From the NCBI RefSeq assembly GCF_036345175.1, contig NZ_CP107780.1, positions 1,674,001 through 1,738,000 on the forward strand: a stretch of 64,000 bases of DNA, given 5' to 3'. Each line of letters begins with the position of its first letter. Position 1 is the stretch's first letter. Both the position numbers and the translations under genes were made by a program. The notes under the pieces were generated by a model. The model was not told the origin of the DNA, ran no database searches, and worked only from the letters and a program-made list of their open reading frames with translations. This document shows positions 27,020 to 34,857 of this stretch, in pieces. Source of the stretch: Streptomyces sp. NBC_00576. GTDB lineage: Bacteria > Actinomycetota > Actinomycetes > Streptomycetales > Streptomycetaceae.

Positions 27020-27790
27020 TCAGGACGGCGCGAGAGAGTCGGCGGGCGTGAAATGGTGCGCCCCCGTACTGGCTGCGGCCCCCAGTTCGAACAGCCACGG
27101 CAGGACCGTGCCCAGCACAAGGTCGCCCCCACCCCCGTCCGGACCGAGCCGGGCGTCCGAGGGCACCAGCACCGGGTCGGCGAACACTGTGGACGTGGCG
27201 CTGCCCGGCGGCCCCGCGGCGTCGGGGCGAGCCGGCACGTACAGGTCAGGCGCGTGCGCCGGAACCCCCCAGAGACTGAGTCCGTCCGGCATGCCGAGCG
27301 GCCGGGAGGACCAGACGTAACTGTCGGCCTCCCCCGCCGCGACCACCCGGCATTTGCGCGCACGCAGGGCGACCACACCACCGGAGCGGACGGCCGTGCA
27401 GTGCGGCATGAGCAGTTGGGCCTCCGTCTCCTGTTCGCCGCCGGTGTCGTCCTCGATGAGGGCGAGGCTGCCGAGGTGGCGTCCGGCGGCGATCTCGCCG
27501 CGCACCCAGGGGCTGCCGTACGACTCGATGACGGCGACCGCCGCGTAGTGGGACCGGAGGACGGCCGCCGTTGCCGGGCAGACCCGCGCCGTCCGGGCCA
27601 CCACGTCGGCGGCTTCCGGCAGGCCCAGTCCGGCGCCGCCGAACTCGGTGGAGACGGTGAGTCCCAGCAGCCCGGTGGCCCCGAAGGCCGTCACTGCGCC
27701 ACGGGGGAACCTGCCCTCCGCGCCGGTGACTTCGGCGCAGGGCGCGACGGCACGGGCCAGGACTGCTGCGAGAGCGGTGCGGTACGACAC
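27020..27790 (-). CDS. Acyl-CoA dehydrogenase-like protein lacking the C-terminal catalytic domain
   Basis: A 256-residue protein resembling the N-terminal helical and middle beta domains of acyl-CoA dehydrogenases: FGATGLLGLTVSTEFGGAGLGL, ARTARVCPATAAVLRSHYAA, and a beta-rich segment ending DPVLVPSDARLG. It stops where the C-terminal helical domain, with the catalytic Glu and much of the FAD contact, should begin (full family length ~380). It is either a truncated gene or a family with another role; the reading frame is intact and coding-like. Start GTG 27790. It is divergent from gntR3, with two GntR-type dyads between, so it probably belongs to the regulon. Confidence 0.65.
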   Translation of the reverse strand: MSYRTALAAVLARAVAPCAEVTGAEGRFPRGAVTAFGATGLLGLTVSTEFGGAGLGLPEAADVVARTARVCPATAAVLRSHYAAVAVIESYGSPWVRGEIAAGRHLGSLALIEDDTGGEQETEAQLLMPHCTAVRSGGVVALRARKCRVVAAGEADSYVWSSRPLGMPDGLSLWGVPAHAPDLYVPARPDAAGPPGSATSTVFADPVLVPSDARLGPDGGGGDLVLGTVLPWLFELGAAASTGAHHFTPADSLAPS

Positions 27791-27813
27791 GGAGTGACCC
27801 CCTCGGAGTTATT

Positions 27814-27833
27814 GCATACAGTATTCTGTACGC
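27814..27833. promoter_or_regulatory. GntR operator candidate with a TACAG-TATT-CTGTA core
   Basis: GCATACAG at 27814-27821 and CTGTACGC at 27826-27833 form an almost complete copy of GCATACAG-N4-CTGTATGC, 23 bp upstream of the acyl-CoA-dehydrogenase-like gene. Confidence 0.65.
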
Positions 27834-27906
27834 GCTCGATGGGCACCAGAGGTTGGAAGGGGTCAAATTTCCACGACCCTGCCAGCATGGTCCACGAATG
27901 GCTATT

Positions 27907-27926
27907 GCATACTAAACTCAGTATCC
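27907..27926. promoter_or_regulatory. GntR operator candidate, GCATAC-N8-GTATCC
   Basis: One intact half (GCATAC) and one degenerate half (GTATCC), about 70 bp upstream of gntR3. Both it and the 27814 site are preceded by ATT. Confidence 0.55.
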
Positions 27927-27992
27927 CGTAGTCGATGTTCGTCGTTGCTGTTCGCCCGCTTGCCGTCAGCAGTCGAACGAGGGAGAGGGTCC

Positions 27993-28685
27993 ATGCCCGA
28001 CACACCCACCGTGGCAGCGCGCAGCCCGATCCCCCGGCCCGCCCCGCTGCGCCAGGCCGTCTACGACACCCTGACCGAACTGATCATCAACGGCTCGCTC
28101 AAGCCCGGTCAGCACCTGGTCGAAGCCGACCTGGCCGAGCATCTCGGCGTGAGCCGCCAGCCCATCCGCGAAGCCCTCCAGCGGCTGCACACCGCCGGTT
28201 GGGTCGACCTGCGGCCCGCACAGGGCGCCTTCGTCCACTCCCCCACGCCCGACGAGTGCGCCCAACTGCTCAGCGTCCGGGCCATCCTGGAGACGCACTC
28301 CGCTCGTGGCGCCGCCGAGCACGCCACTGCCGGCGACGTCGCCCGGCTCTGGCAACTCCAGCAGATCGGCCTCACGGCGCTCGCGGCCGGCGACGCCCGG
28401 GCCATCGTGGAGGCCAACGCGGCCCTCCACGCCCACATCACGCACCTTTCCCGCAACGCGGTCCTGGCCGAACTCATCCCCCAGGTCGACCGGCGCGTGC
28501 GCTGGTACTACATGCCCATCGCCAGGCCCCGGGGCACGGACGCCTGGAGCGAGCACGCACGGATCATCGAGGCCATCGCCGACGGAGACCCGGACCGCGC
28601 CGAAGAGCTCATGCGCCGGCACACCGCCAACACCACCGACTTCTACTGCGAGCAGATCGCCGCGCTGACCGACCGCAGCACGTGA
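27993..28685 (+). CDS. GntR/FadR-family transcriptional regulator (gntR3)
   Basis: A 230-residue regulator, very close to gntR2: LRQAVYDTLTELIINGSLKPG, HLGVSRQPIREALQRL, the shared block GWVDLRPAQGAFVHSP, and RVRWYYMPIARPRG in the FCD domain. Start ATG 27993 follows GGGAGAGGG. It is divergent from the acyl-CoA-dehydrogenase-like gene. Its strong similarity to gntR2 suggests recent duplication, and the two may share operators. Ligand unknown. Confidence 0.9.
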   Translation: MPDTPTVAARSPIPRPAPLRQAVYDTLTELIINGSLKPGQHLVEADLAEHLGVSRQPIREALQRLHTAGWVDLRPAQGAFVHSPTPDECAQLLSVRAILETHSARGAAEHATAGDVARLWQLQQIGLTALAAGDARAIVEANAALHAHITHLSRNAVLAELIPQVDRRVRWYYMPIARPRGTDAWSEHARIIEAIADGDPDRAEELMRRHTANTTDFYCEQIAALTDRST

Positions 28686-28701
28686 CGACGGCAACGGAGG
28701 T

Positions 28702-29265
28702 TCACGAGCGCGGGTCGATCTCCCGCAGCAGCCCGGTCGTCACGTCGAAGACGAAGCCCCGGACGTCGTCCGTGTGCGGCAGGAACGGCGAGGTGCGCAC
28801 CCGCTGCATCGACTGGCGCACGTCCTGGTCGACGTCCCGGAACGCCTCCACGGCCCATGCCGGGCGCTGTCCGACCTCCAGCTCCAGTTCGTGCCGGAAG
28901 TCCTCGGTCAGGGTCTGGAGACCGCAGCCTGTGTGGTGGATGAGGACGACACTGCGGGTACCCAGGGCACGTTGACTGATCGTCAGGGAGCGGATCGTGT
29001 CGTCGGTGACGACGCCGCCGGCGTTGCGGACGGTGTGGCAGTCGCCGAGTTCCAGACCGAGGGCGGCGTGCAGGTCGATGCGGGCGTCCATACAGGCCAC
29101 GACGGCCACCTGGAGTACGGGGCGGGCGTCCATTCCCGGGTCGGCGAAACCGGCGGCGTAGGCGCGGTTGGACTCCACGAGCCGGTCGGTGACCGTCTTG
29201 ATCCCTGTGCCGGGGCCGGGTGCGCTGCGGGCAGGCTGGGCGAAACGGGGTGCGTTTGTCGACAT
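28702..29265 (-). CDS. Beta-class carbonic anhydrase
   Basis: A 187-residue zinc enzyme interconverting CO2 and bicarbonate. Zinc ligands Cys58, His111 and Cys114 are visible in VACMDARID and IHHTGCG, and the Asp60-Arg62 pair is present. VRNAGGVVTDDTIRSL and the C-terminal GFVFDVTTGLLREI are family features. Start ATG 29265 with GTGAGG upstream. It is separated from the second CoA transferase gene by a strong hairpin. Its place in this region fits removal or capture of CO2 from oxalate and formate oxidation; that link is inference. Confidence 0.9.
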   Translation of the reverse strand: MSTNAPRFAQPARSAPGPGTGIKTVTDRLVESNRAYAAGFADPGMDARPVLQVAVVACMDARIDLHAALGLELGDCHTVRNAGGVVTDDTIRSLTISQRALGTRSVVLIHHTGCGLQTLTEDFRHELELEVGQRPAWAVEAFRDVDQDVRQSMQRVRTSPFLPHTDDVRGFVFDVTTGLLREIDPRS

Positions 29266-29302
29266 GCTGGGCTGCCTCACTCCGGTCGGATTCGAACGGG
29301 AG

Positions 29303-29341
29303 CCGTCCCGGGCACGGCGGTCTGCGCCACGCCCGGGACGG
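29303..29341 (-). terminator. Terminator after the second CoA-transferase gene
   Basis: A perfect 11-bp stem, CCGTCCCGGGC (29303-29313) with GCCCGGGACGG (29331-29341), 28 bp downstream of the minus-strand stop at 29369. Confidence 0.75.
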
Positions 29342-29368
29342 AGTGGGAGCGGCGTCGGCCGCCGCCGG

Positions 29369-30598
29369 TCAGATCACGCCCTGTGCCCTGAGGAGGTGGA
29401 GTTCTTCGTCTCCGAGGCCGAGTTCGCCGATGAGGATTTCTTCGGTGTGTTCGCCGAGGAGGGGCGGGGTGGTGATGTGGGTGGGGGAGTCGGAGAGTTT
29501 GAGGGGATTACCGACCGTGGTGAAGGCACCGCGCTCGGGATGCCCGACGGTGACGATCATGTCGTTCGCGGCGAGAGAGGAGTCCTCGATGATCTCCTTG
29601 GTCGACAGGATCGGCCCGCACGGAACGGTGTGCGCGTTCAGCCGTTCCAGGACCTCCCACTTGGGCAGCGTGAGGGTCCATTCCTCGATCAGCTGGAACA
29701 TTTTCGCCAGTTTCGGCAGCCGGGCCTCCGGTGTGGCCCATTCTGGGTCGTCGGCGAGTTCGGGCCGCCCGATCAGCGCCGCCAGAGGCTTCCAGCCGGG
29801 CGGCTGGACGATGACGTACACATAGTCGTTGGGGCCACCCGGCGCGCACCGCACCGCCCAGCCCGGCTGACCGCCACCCGAGGCGTTGCCCGAACGCGGC
29901 ACCTCGTCCCCGAAGTCCTCGGTCGGATACTCCGGGAGCGGACCGTGGGCCAGACGCTGCTGATCCCGCAGTTTCACCCGGCACAGGTTGAGCACCGCGT
30001 GCTGCATCGCCACGTTCACCCGCTGACCGCGCCCCGTCGACTCCCGCTGGAACAACGCCGCCAGGATCCCCGCCACCGCATGAATACCCGTCCCGGAATC
30101 CCCGATCTGCGCACCCGTCGCCATCGGCGGCCCGTCCTCGAAACCGGTGGTCGCCATCGACCCGCCCATCGCCTGCGCCACCACCTCGTACGCCTTGAAA
30201 CCCGTGTACGGGCCCTCCCCGAACCCCTTGATCGACGCATACACGATCCGCGGATTGATCTCCCTGATCCGCTCCCAGGAGAAACCCATCCGCTCCACCG
30301 CACCCGGCCCGAAATTCTCCACCAGCACATCCGAACGCCGGATCAGCTCCGTCAGGATCTCCCGGCCCCGCCCCGTCTTCGTATTCAGCGTGACACTGCG
30401 CTTGTTGCAGTTCAGCATCGTGAAATACAGGGAGTCCACCTCCGGCACATCCCGCAACTGCCCCCGCGTGACGTCCCCACCCGGAGCCTCCACCTTCACC
30501 ACATCCGCACCCAGCCACCCCAGCAACTGCGTCGCCGACGGACCGGACTGCACATGCGTCATGTCCAGAACACGAATCCCCTCAAGAGCCTTCGTCAT
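29369..30598 (-). CDS. Second CoA-transferase family III protein (formyl/acetyl-CoA:oxalate type)
   Basis: A 409-residue paralogue of the enzyme at 14969: GIRVLDMTHVQSGPSATQLL, QLRDVPEVDSLYFTMLNCNK, catalytic Asp167 in QIGDSGTGIH, QHAVLNLCRVKLRDQQRL and a glycine loop GNASGGGQPGW. It keeps the active site but differs in substrate-lining blocks (for example GSMATTGFEDGPP where Frc has GAASTTGFWDGPP), so it may prefer another donor, as E. coli YfdE uses acetyl-CoA. Start ATG 30598 follows GAGGTGG; ATG 30607 is alternative. It lies between two hairpins, so may have its own promoter. Confidence 0.87.
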   Translation of the reverse strand: MTKALEGIRVLDMTHVQSGPSATQLLGWLGADVVKVEAPGGDVTRGQLRDVPEVDSLYFTMLNCNKRSVTLNTKTGRGREILTELIRRSDVLVENFGPGAVERMGFSWERIREINPRIVYASIKGFGEGPYTGFKAYEVVAQAMGGSMATTGFEDGPPMATGAQIGDSGTGIHAVAGILAALFQRESTGRGQRVNVAMQHAVLNLCRVKLRDQQRLAHGPLPEYPTEDFGDEVPRSGNASGGGQPGWAVRCAPGGPNDYVYVIVQPPGWKPLAALIGRPELADDPEWATPEARLPKLAKMFQLIEEWTLTLPKWEVLERLNAHTVPCGPILSTKEIIEDSSLAANDMIVTVGHPERGAFTTVGNPLKLSDSPTHITTPPLLGEHTEEILIGELGLGDEELHLLRAQGVI

Positions 30599-30656
30599 GA
30601 TCGCCACCTCACTTGTACGTCGACGTGTATGCGTGCGATGTCACGCGATGTCCGGA

Positions 30657-30684
30657 GGGCGGCGCCCCCGCACGGGCGCCGCCC
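30657..30684 (-). terminator. Hairpin between aldehyde dehydrogenase and second CoA-transferase genes
   Basis: GGGCGGCGCCC (30657-30667) and GGGCGCCGCCC (30674-30684) form an 11-bp stem, 10 bp past the aldehyde dehydrogenase stop. Confidence 0.7.
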
Positions 30685-30693
30685 GGCCGCCTG

Positions 30694-32250
30694 TCACGGC
30701 ATGAGCTGGTACTCCGGGAAGTTGCCGGGCAGCCGCTCTCCCGCCGGTCCCTGGGTCACCGCGCGCACCAGCAGCTCGCCGCCGACGAATGCCCCGCGCC
30801 AGGACGCGCCGAACCCGCCGAACAGCTCGTCGCGGTCGCCCCGTGAACGCGGCTTGCCGTGGCCGACCTTGAACGCGCGGATCTGCGGGGCGAGCCGGTC
30901 GTAGGTCGCCCGGTCGTCCGTGGACAGGGTGGCCACCAGCGCGCCGTTGGAGGCGTTCATCGCGGCCAGCAGCTCCGCCTCCGTGTCGACCAGGACGATG
31001 GTGTCGACCGGCCCGAACGGCTCCGCGTGATGCAGCGGCGAGGACGGCGGCGGGCCCAGGAGGGTGACCGGCTGGACGTACGCCGAGGTGTCCTGGCCGG
31101 GCAGGAAGCGGGCGTCGGCCTCACTGGCGCGGTGCAGGGGGACGGCACCCCGGGCGATGGCCTCGGCGATCTGGTCGTGCAGGCCCTTCGCCTTGGCCGC
31201 GTTGATCACGGGCCCGAAGTCCAGTGCCGGGTAGGGGTCGTCGGCCTTCTCGACGGCGAGTGGGTGCCCCACACGCAGGGTGCGCACCGCCGGGAGGTAG
31301 GCCGCCAGGAAGTCGTCGAACAGGTGCCGCTGGACGACGAAGCGCGGGTACGCCGTGCAGCGCTGCTTGCCGTAGTCGAAGAGCTTGGGGACGACGGCCT
31401 TGAGGGTGTCCCAGTCCGAGTAGTTCCAGATGCCCCAGGTGTTGAGCCCTTCCTGTTCGAGGACGTGGCGCTTGCCGAGGTCGGCGACGGCCGTGGCGAC
31501 CGCGGCGCCGGTGTCGCGACCGCCGACGAAGGAGACGCAGCCGATCTCGGGCGCCCGCACCAGCGCCTCGGACAGCTCTCCCCCGCTGCCGCTGACGAGG
31601 GTGACGGGAATCCCCTCACGGGCGGCGAGCGCGCAGGCCAGGGTCAGACAGGCGACACCGCCGTCGGTCGGGGTCTTGGCGATGACCGCGTTGCCTGCCA
31701 GTGCCTGTACCAGTAGTGCGTGAACGAGCACGCTCATCGGGTAGTTCCAGCTGGCGATGTTGGACACCGGCCCGTCCAGCGGCACCCGGTCGGCGACCAT
31801 CGGCTCGATGCCGTCTACGTACCAGCGCACACCGTCGATGGCCCGGTCGACGTCCGCCTGCGCGAGCCGCCACGGCTTGCCGATCTCCCAGACGAGCAGG
31901 AGTGCGAGAAGTTCGCGGTGCTGGGTGAGGGCGTCGAGGGTGGCCGCGACGCGGGCGCGGCGCTCGTCGAGCGGGACGTGCCGCCAGGCCCGGTGCTGGT
32001 CGAGGGAGGCACGTACGGCGTGGTGGGCGGCGTCCCGGTCCAGGCGCGGCGGTCCGGCGATCGGGCTGCCGTCGACGGGGCTGGTGGCGGGCAGGGCCCG
32101 GCCGTCCGCCTGCCAGGCGGAGTTCCAGAGGTTGAGGACGCGGTCGTCGCGGAACGCCTCCGGGGCGACGGCGAGGCATCGCTGCCAGGCGTCGGTCCAG
32201 GACGTACCGGACTTCACCACGAGGTGGGTGGAGTTGAGGGTGGTGGTCAT
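30694..32250 (-). CDS. NAD(P)-dependent aldehyde dehydrogenase
   Basis: A 518-residue aldehyde dehydrogenase superfamily enzyme. Catalytic Cys298 lies in GKQRCTAYPRF, the general-base Glu265 in VLEQEGLN (LELGG-equivalent), and Asn169 in ASWNYPMSV. VIAKTPTDG and FVGGRDTGAAVA complete the cofactor site. FGPVDTIVLVDT and GGFGASWRG are late family blocks. In an oxalate region glyoxylate or glycolaldehyde is a plausible substrate, but the sequence does not settle this. Start ATG 32250. It follows the sucCD remnant on the same strand and probably uses the operator-bearing promoter near 32.68 kb. Confidence 0.87.
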   Translation of the reverse strand: MTTTLNSTHLVVKSGTSWTDAWQRCLAVAPEAFRDDRVLNLWNSAWQADGRALPATSPVDGSPIAGPPRLDRDAAHHAVRASLDQHRAWRHVPLDERRARVAATLDALTQHRELLALLLVWEIGKPWRLAQADVDRAIDGVRWYVDGIEPMVADRVPLDGPVSNIASWNYPMSVLVHALLVQALAGNAVIAKTPTDGGVACLTLACALAAREGIPVTLVSGSGGELSEALVRAPEIGCVSFVGGRDTGAAVATAVADLGKRHVLEQEGLNTWGIWNYSDWDTLKAVVPKLFDYGKQRCTAYPRFVVQRHLFDDFLAAYLPAVRTLRVGHPLAVEKADDPYPALDFGPVINAAKAKGLHDQIAEAIARGAVPLHRASEADARFLPGQDTSAYVQPVTLLGPPPSSPLHHAEPFGPVDTIVLVDTEAELLAAMNASNGALVATLSTDDRATYDRLAPQIRAFKVGHGKPRSRGDRDELFGGFGASWRGAFVGGELLVRAVTQGPAGERLPGNFPEYQLMP

Positions 32251-32343
32251 TCGGTGTCTCCGCTCTCGGTGCACAGTCGGGGGCGGGGGGTGTGAAGGGG
32301 ACAGGAGTGGCGTGGCGCCGGTTGGTCCGGCAGTCACCGCCTG

Positions 32344-32605
32344 TCAGTCGTGGGTGGCGTCCTGTTCGGCTTCCAGCAGGGCGAGCACGAGGCGGGCCGT
32401 CTCGGTCGGGGTGTTTGCGACCTGGACGCCGACCGCCTCCAGTGCTTCCTTCTTCGCCTGAGCCGCGATCGCCGAACCGGACACGATGGCGCCCGCGTGC
32501 CCCATGGTTCTGCCCTCGGGCGTGGTGAATCCGGCGACCCGCCCTCGGCACGAGGATGCCGTGTTCTTCGAAGAGTCCGCGGGCTTGATGCTCGTACAGG
32601 TCCAT
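32344..32605 (-). pseudogene. sucC-sucD deletion remnant (succinyl-CoA ligase)
   Basis: The first ~23 codons of a succinyl-CoA ligase beta subunit (MDLYEHQARGLFEEHGILVP from ATG 32605) run directly into the last ~60 codons of an alpha subunit (VAGFTTPEGRTMGHAGAIVS, EALEAVGVQVANTPTETARL, stop at 32344). The two parts are in different frames, and the ~1.9 kb that would hold the rest of both subunits is missing. The junction is at about 32530-32545. The promoter with its GntR-type boxes is retained upstream. Confidence 0.85.
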
Positions 32606-32676
32606 GATTCGGCTCCCGTCTTAAAAGTGCTGCACGCCCCCTGGACATCACCCATCGAATGCGGGATAACAATCTT

Positions 32677-32701
32677 CATACAGTATTCGTCGACTGTATG
32701 C
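32677..32701. promoter_or_regulatory. GntR-type boxes CATACAG-N10-CTGTATGC between sucCD remnant and OFA transporter
   Basis: CATACAG (32677-32683) and CTGTATGC (32694-32701) are the same half-sites as at 26.1 and 27.8 kb, but the spacer is 10 bases instead of 4. GTATTCGTCGAC between them resembles the right part of the class B elements. The element lies between divergent genes. Confidence 0.6.
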
Positions 32702-32870
32702 AATATGCCAAACAAGGTGACCCAGCTGTTGGGGGGCGGTTCATGACGTAACCAGGCACAGGGGGCGTCCGACGGTGCGCGTCGGCCGGCCCCGGGACCC
32801 ATGCGCGCACGAAAGGCATTTGGACAGGGGGCGCTGGCCAGATCTTTCGACGCAAGGAGTCTTGACCAAG

Positions 32871-34262
32871 ATGACAACCATCGACTACTCGACGTCCCTC
32901 CCGTACCGGGAGGTGACGGACCACAACGGCCGCATGTACCGCATCGGGGAATCCGACGTCGACATCATGGGCCGAAGGCGTAAGTGGATGGTCATCCTGC
33001 CGTGGATCGGCATGATGGGCATCAGCTCCGCCGAATACGCGTTCACGTCCGCGGAGGACACCCTCCACGAGGCCCATCTGTGGGACAGCGGGCACATCTT
33101 CTGGCTGATGGGCGTCTGGGTGTTCTTCCAGGCGGCCGTGGCCTTCCCCGCCGGTCAGTTGCGGGAGAGCGGCAAACTGCCCGCCCGTACGGCGATGATG
33201 ATCGGCGCGGTCGGCACCATGCTCGGCTACCTCTCACTGGCGTACGCGCCGAACGTGCTCGTGGCCTACTTCGGCTTCGGCATGTGCAGCGGTATCGGCG
33301 CCGGTCTCGTCTACGCGACCTGCGTCAACATGGTCGGCAAGTGGTATCCGGAGCGCAAGGGCGGCAAGACCGGCTTCGTCAACGGCGGGTTCGCCTACGG
33401 CTCGGTGCCCTTCGTGTTCCTGTTCACCTCGTACATGGACCTGAGCAACTACCAGACCGTGCTCGCCTGCGTAGGCGTCGGACTGTGCCTGGTCGTGGCA
33501 TCGGCCGGCTGGTTCTTCAAGGACCCGCCGAAGAACTGGTGGCCCGCGCACGTCGACCCGCTCAAGGCCACGGACGACCCGAAGATCCGCCGGGCCCTGG
33601 AGAAGAACCCGCCGGCGGTCAAGCAGTACGTCCCGAGGGAGGCGGCCCGTCAGCCCGTCCTGTGGATGATGTGGTTCTGCCTGCTGTGCACCGCCGGCAT
33701 CAACATCTTCGGTATCGCCTTCCAGGTGCCGTTCGGCAAGGACATGGGCTTCGCGGGCGGGATCGTGGCCACGGCGATGTCCCTGAAGGCCATCGTCAAC
33801 GGCACCGGCCGCGGTGTCATCGGCTGGATATCCGACCGCTACGGGCGACGCAACACGCTGATCATCGTGTGTCTGGTGCTGGGCACGGCCCAGTTCGGCG
33901 TGCTGGCCTCCGGCCAGATGGGCAGCATGCCGTTCTTCCTGTTCTGCTCCATGGTGTCCGGCTTCGGCGGCGGGGCGATCTTCCCGCTGTTCGCGGCCAT
34001 GACCGCGGACTACTTCGGTGAGAACAACAACGCCTCCAACTACGGAATGGTCTACAGCTCGAAACTCATCTCCGGCCTCGTCGGCTCCGGAGTCGGCGCG
34101 ATCGTCGTCGACCACTGGGACTACGAGGGCGCGTTCGTCCTGGCCGGCTGCATCGGCCTGGCCTCCGCGGTACTGGCGGTGTTCCTGAAGGCGCCCGGCA
34201 GGCCGGCGGCCGACCGCCGGGTCTCCCCCAACCCCCAACCGCTCGGCGAGGAAATGGCCTGA
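32871..34262 (+). CDS. OFA-family MFS transporter (oxalate/formate carrier type)
   Basis: A 463-residue, ~12-helix major facilitator protein. WVFFQAAVAFPAGQLRESG, GFGMCSGIGAGLVYATCVNM followed by GKWYPERKGGKTGFVNGG, and the C-terminal DYFGENNNASNYGMVYSSKL are typical of the oxalate:formate antiporter (OFA) family. The N-terminal ~35 residues (PYREVTDHNGRMYRIGESD) are a hydrophilic extension shared with the truncated neighbour at 34307. Start ATG 32871 has AAGGAG 15-10 bases upstream. It most likely imports oxalate for the enzymes encoded to its left; exchange with formate is family knowledge. Confidence 0.88.
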   Translation: MTTIDYSTSLPYREVTDHNGRMYRIGESDVDIMGRRRKWMVILPWIGMMGISSAEYAFTSAEDTLHEAHLWDSGHIFWLMGVWVFFQAAVAFPAGQLRESGKLPARTAMMIGAVGTMLGYLSLAYAPNVLVAYFGFGMCSGIGAGLVYATCVNMVGKWYPERKGGKTGFVNGGFAYGSVPFVFLFTSYMDLSNYQTVLACVGVGLCLVVASAGWFFKDPPKNWWPAHVDPLKATDDPKIRRALEKNPPAVKQYVPREAARQPVLWMMWFCLLCTAGINIFGIAFQVPFGKDMGFAGGIVATAMSLKAIVNGTGRGVIGWISDRYGRRNTLIIVCLVLGTAQFGVLASGQMGSMPFFLFCSMVSGFGGGAIFPLFAAMTADYFGENNNASNYGMVYSSKLISGLVGSGVGAIVVDHWDYEGAFVLAGCIGLASAVLAVFLKAPGRPAADRRVSPNPQPLGEEMA

Positions 34263-34306
34263 CGCATCGGCAAGGAAACGGCCTGACACGGAGGAATCAG
34301 CCTGAC

Positions 34307-34783
34307 ATGACGTCAGATCCCATCGCGACGAACAGTTCGACGAGCAAGACGAGCCGTACGAGGGATACGAGCAATACGACGAACAGTTCGTCGACCGAAC
34401 CCCGAGCCGCACACCGTCCCTACCGAGAAGTGACCGACTCAGGCGGCCGCGTCTACCGCGTGGGCGAGACCGACCGGGACATCCTCGGTCACTCCCGCAA
34501 GCTCATGGTGTATCTGCCGTGGATCGCCATGATGGCCATCACCCCTAACTACTTCTGGGAGAACTACAACGCCTCCAACTACGGGCTGGTGTACAGCGGA
34601 AAGCTGATCAGCGGCCTGTTCGGCGGCGGCCTCGGCTCCATGGTGGTCGCGGCCTGGGGATACGACGGCGCCTACGCCCTGGCCGGCGCCGTCTCCATGG
34701 TGGCGGCGGGGATCGCCCTGCTGCTGCGGCAGCCGGGTCGCACCACGGCTGCCCGGACCGCGGAGCCGCAGCCCGCTGGATGA
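34307..34783 (+). pseudogene. Internally deleted second OFA-family transporter
   Basis: A 158-residue frame whose N-terminus (PYREVTDSGGRVYRVGETD, YLPWIAMMAI) matches the first 50 residues of the intact transporter at 32871, then jumps in frame to NYFWENYNASNYGLVYSGKL and the last ~80 residues. About 330 residues, nearly all transmembrane helices, are missing. GGCCATCACC at the joint resembles GGCCATGACC at the equivalent C-terminal site of the intact copy, suggesting deletion at a short shared sequence. It may still make a small 2-3-helix protein, but transport is not expected. Confidence 0.8.
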
Positions 34784-34796
34784 CGGACGCGCGCGT

Positions 34797-34839
34797 GAGG
34801 AGGCCCTCCCGGGATGCGCCGTTCCGGGAGGGCCTCCTC
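34797..34839. terminator. Bidirectional terminator
   Basis: GAGGAGGCCCTCCCGG (34797-34812) pairs perfectly with CCGGGAGGGCCTCCTC (34824-34839), between convergent genes. Confidence 0.88.
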
Positions 34840-34857
34840 ATGTGTACGCCGACTGCG

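Noticed and set aside
31616..32605. A long minus-strand frame starting with a SucC N-terminus
   Set aside because: Only the first ~23 codons are real SucC; the rest is out-of-frame reading of the sucD remnant and the aldehyde dehydrogenase gene.
32869..34262. Nitrate/nitrite or sugar MFS carrier identity for the 463-residue transporter
   Set aside because: OFA-family blocks and the oxalate gene context make an oxalate/formate-type carrier a better fit.
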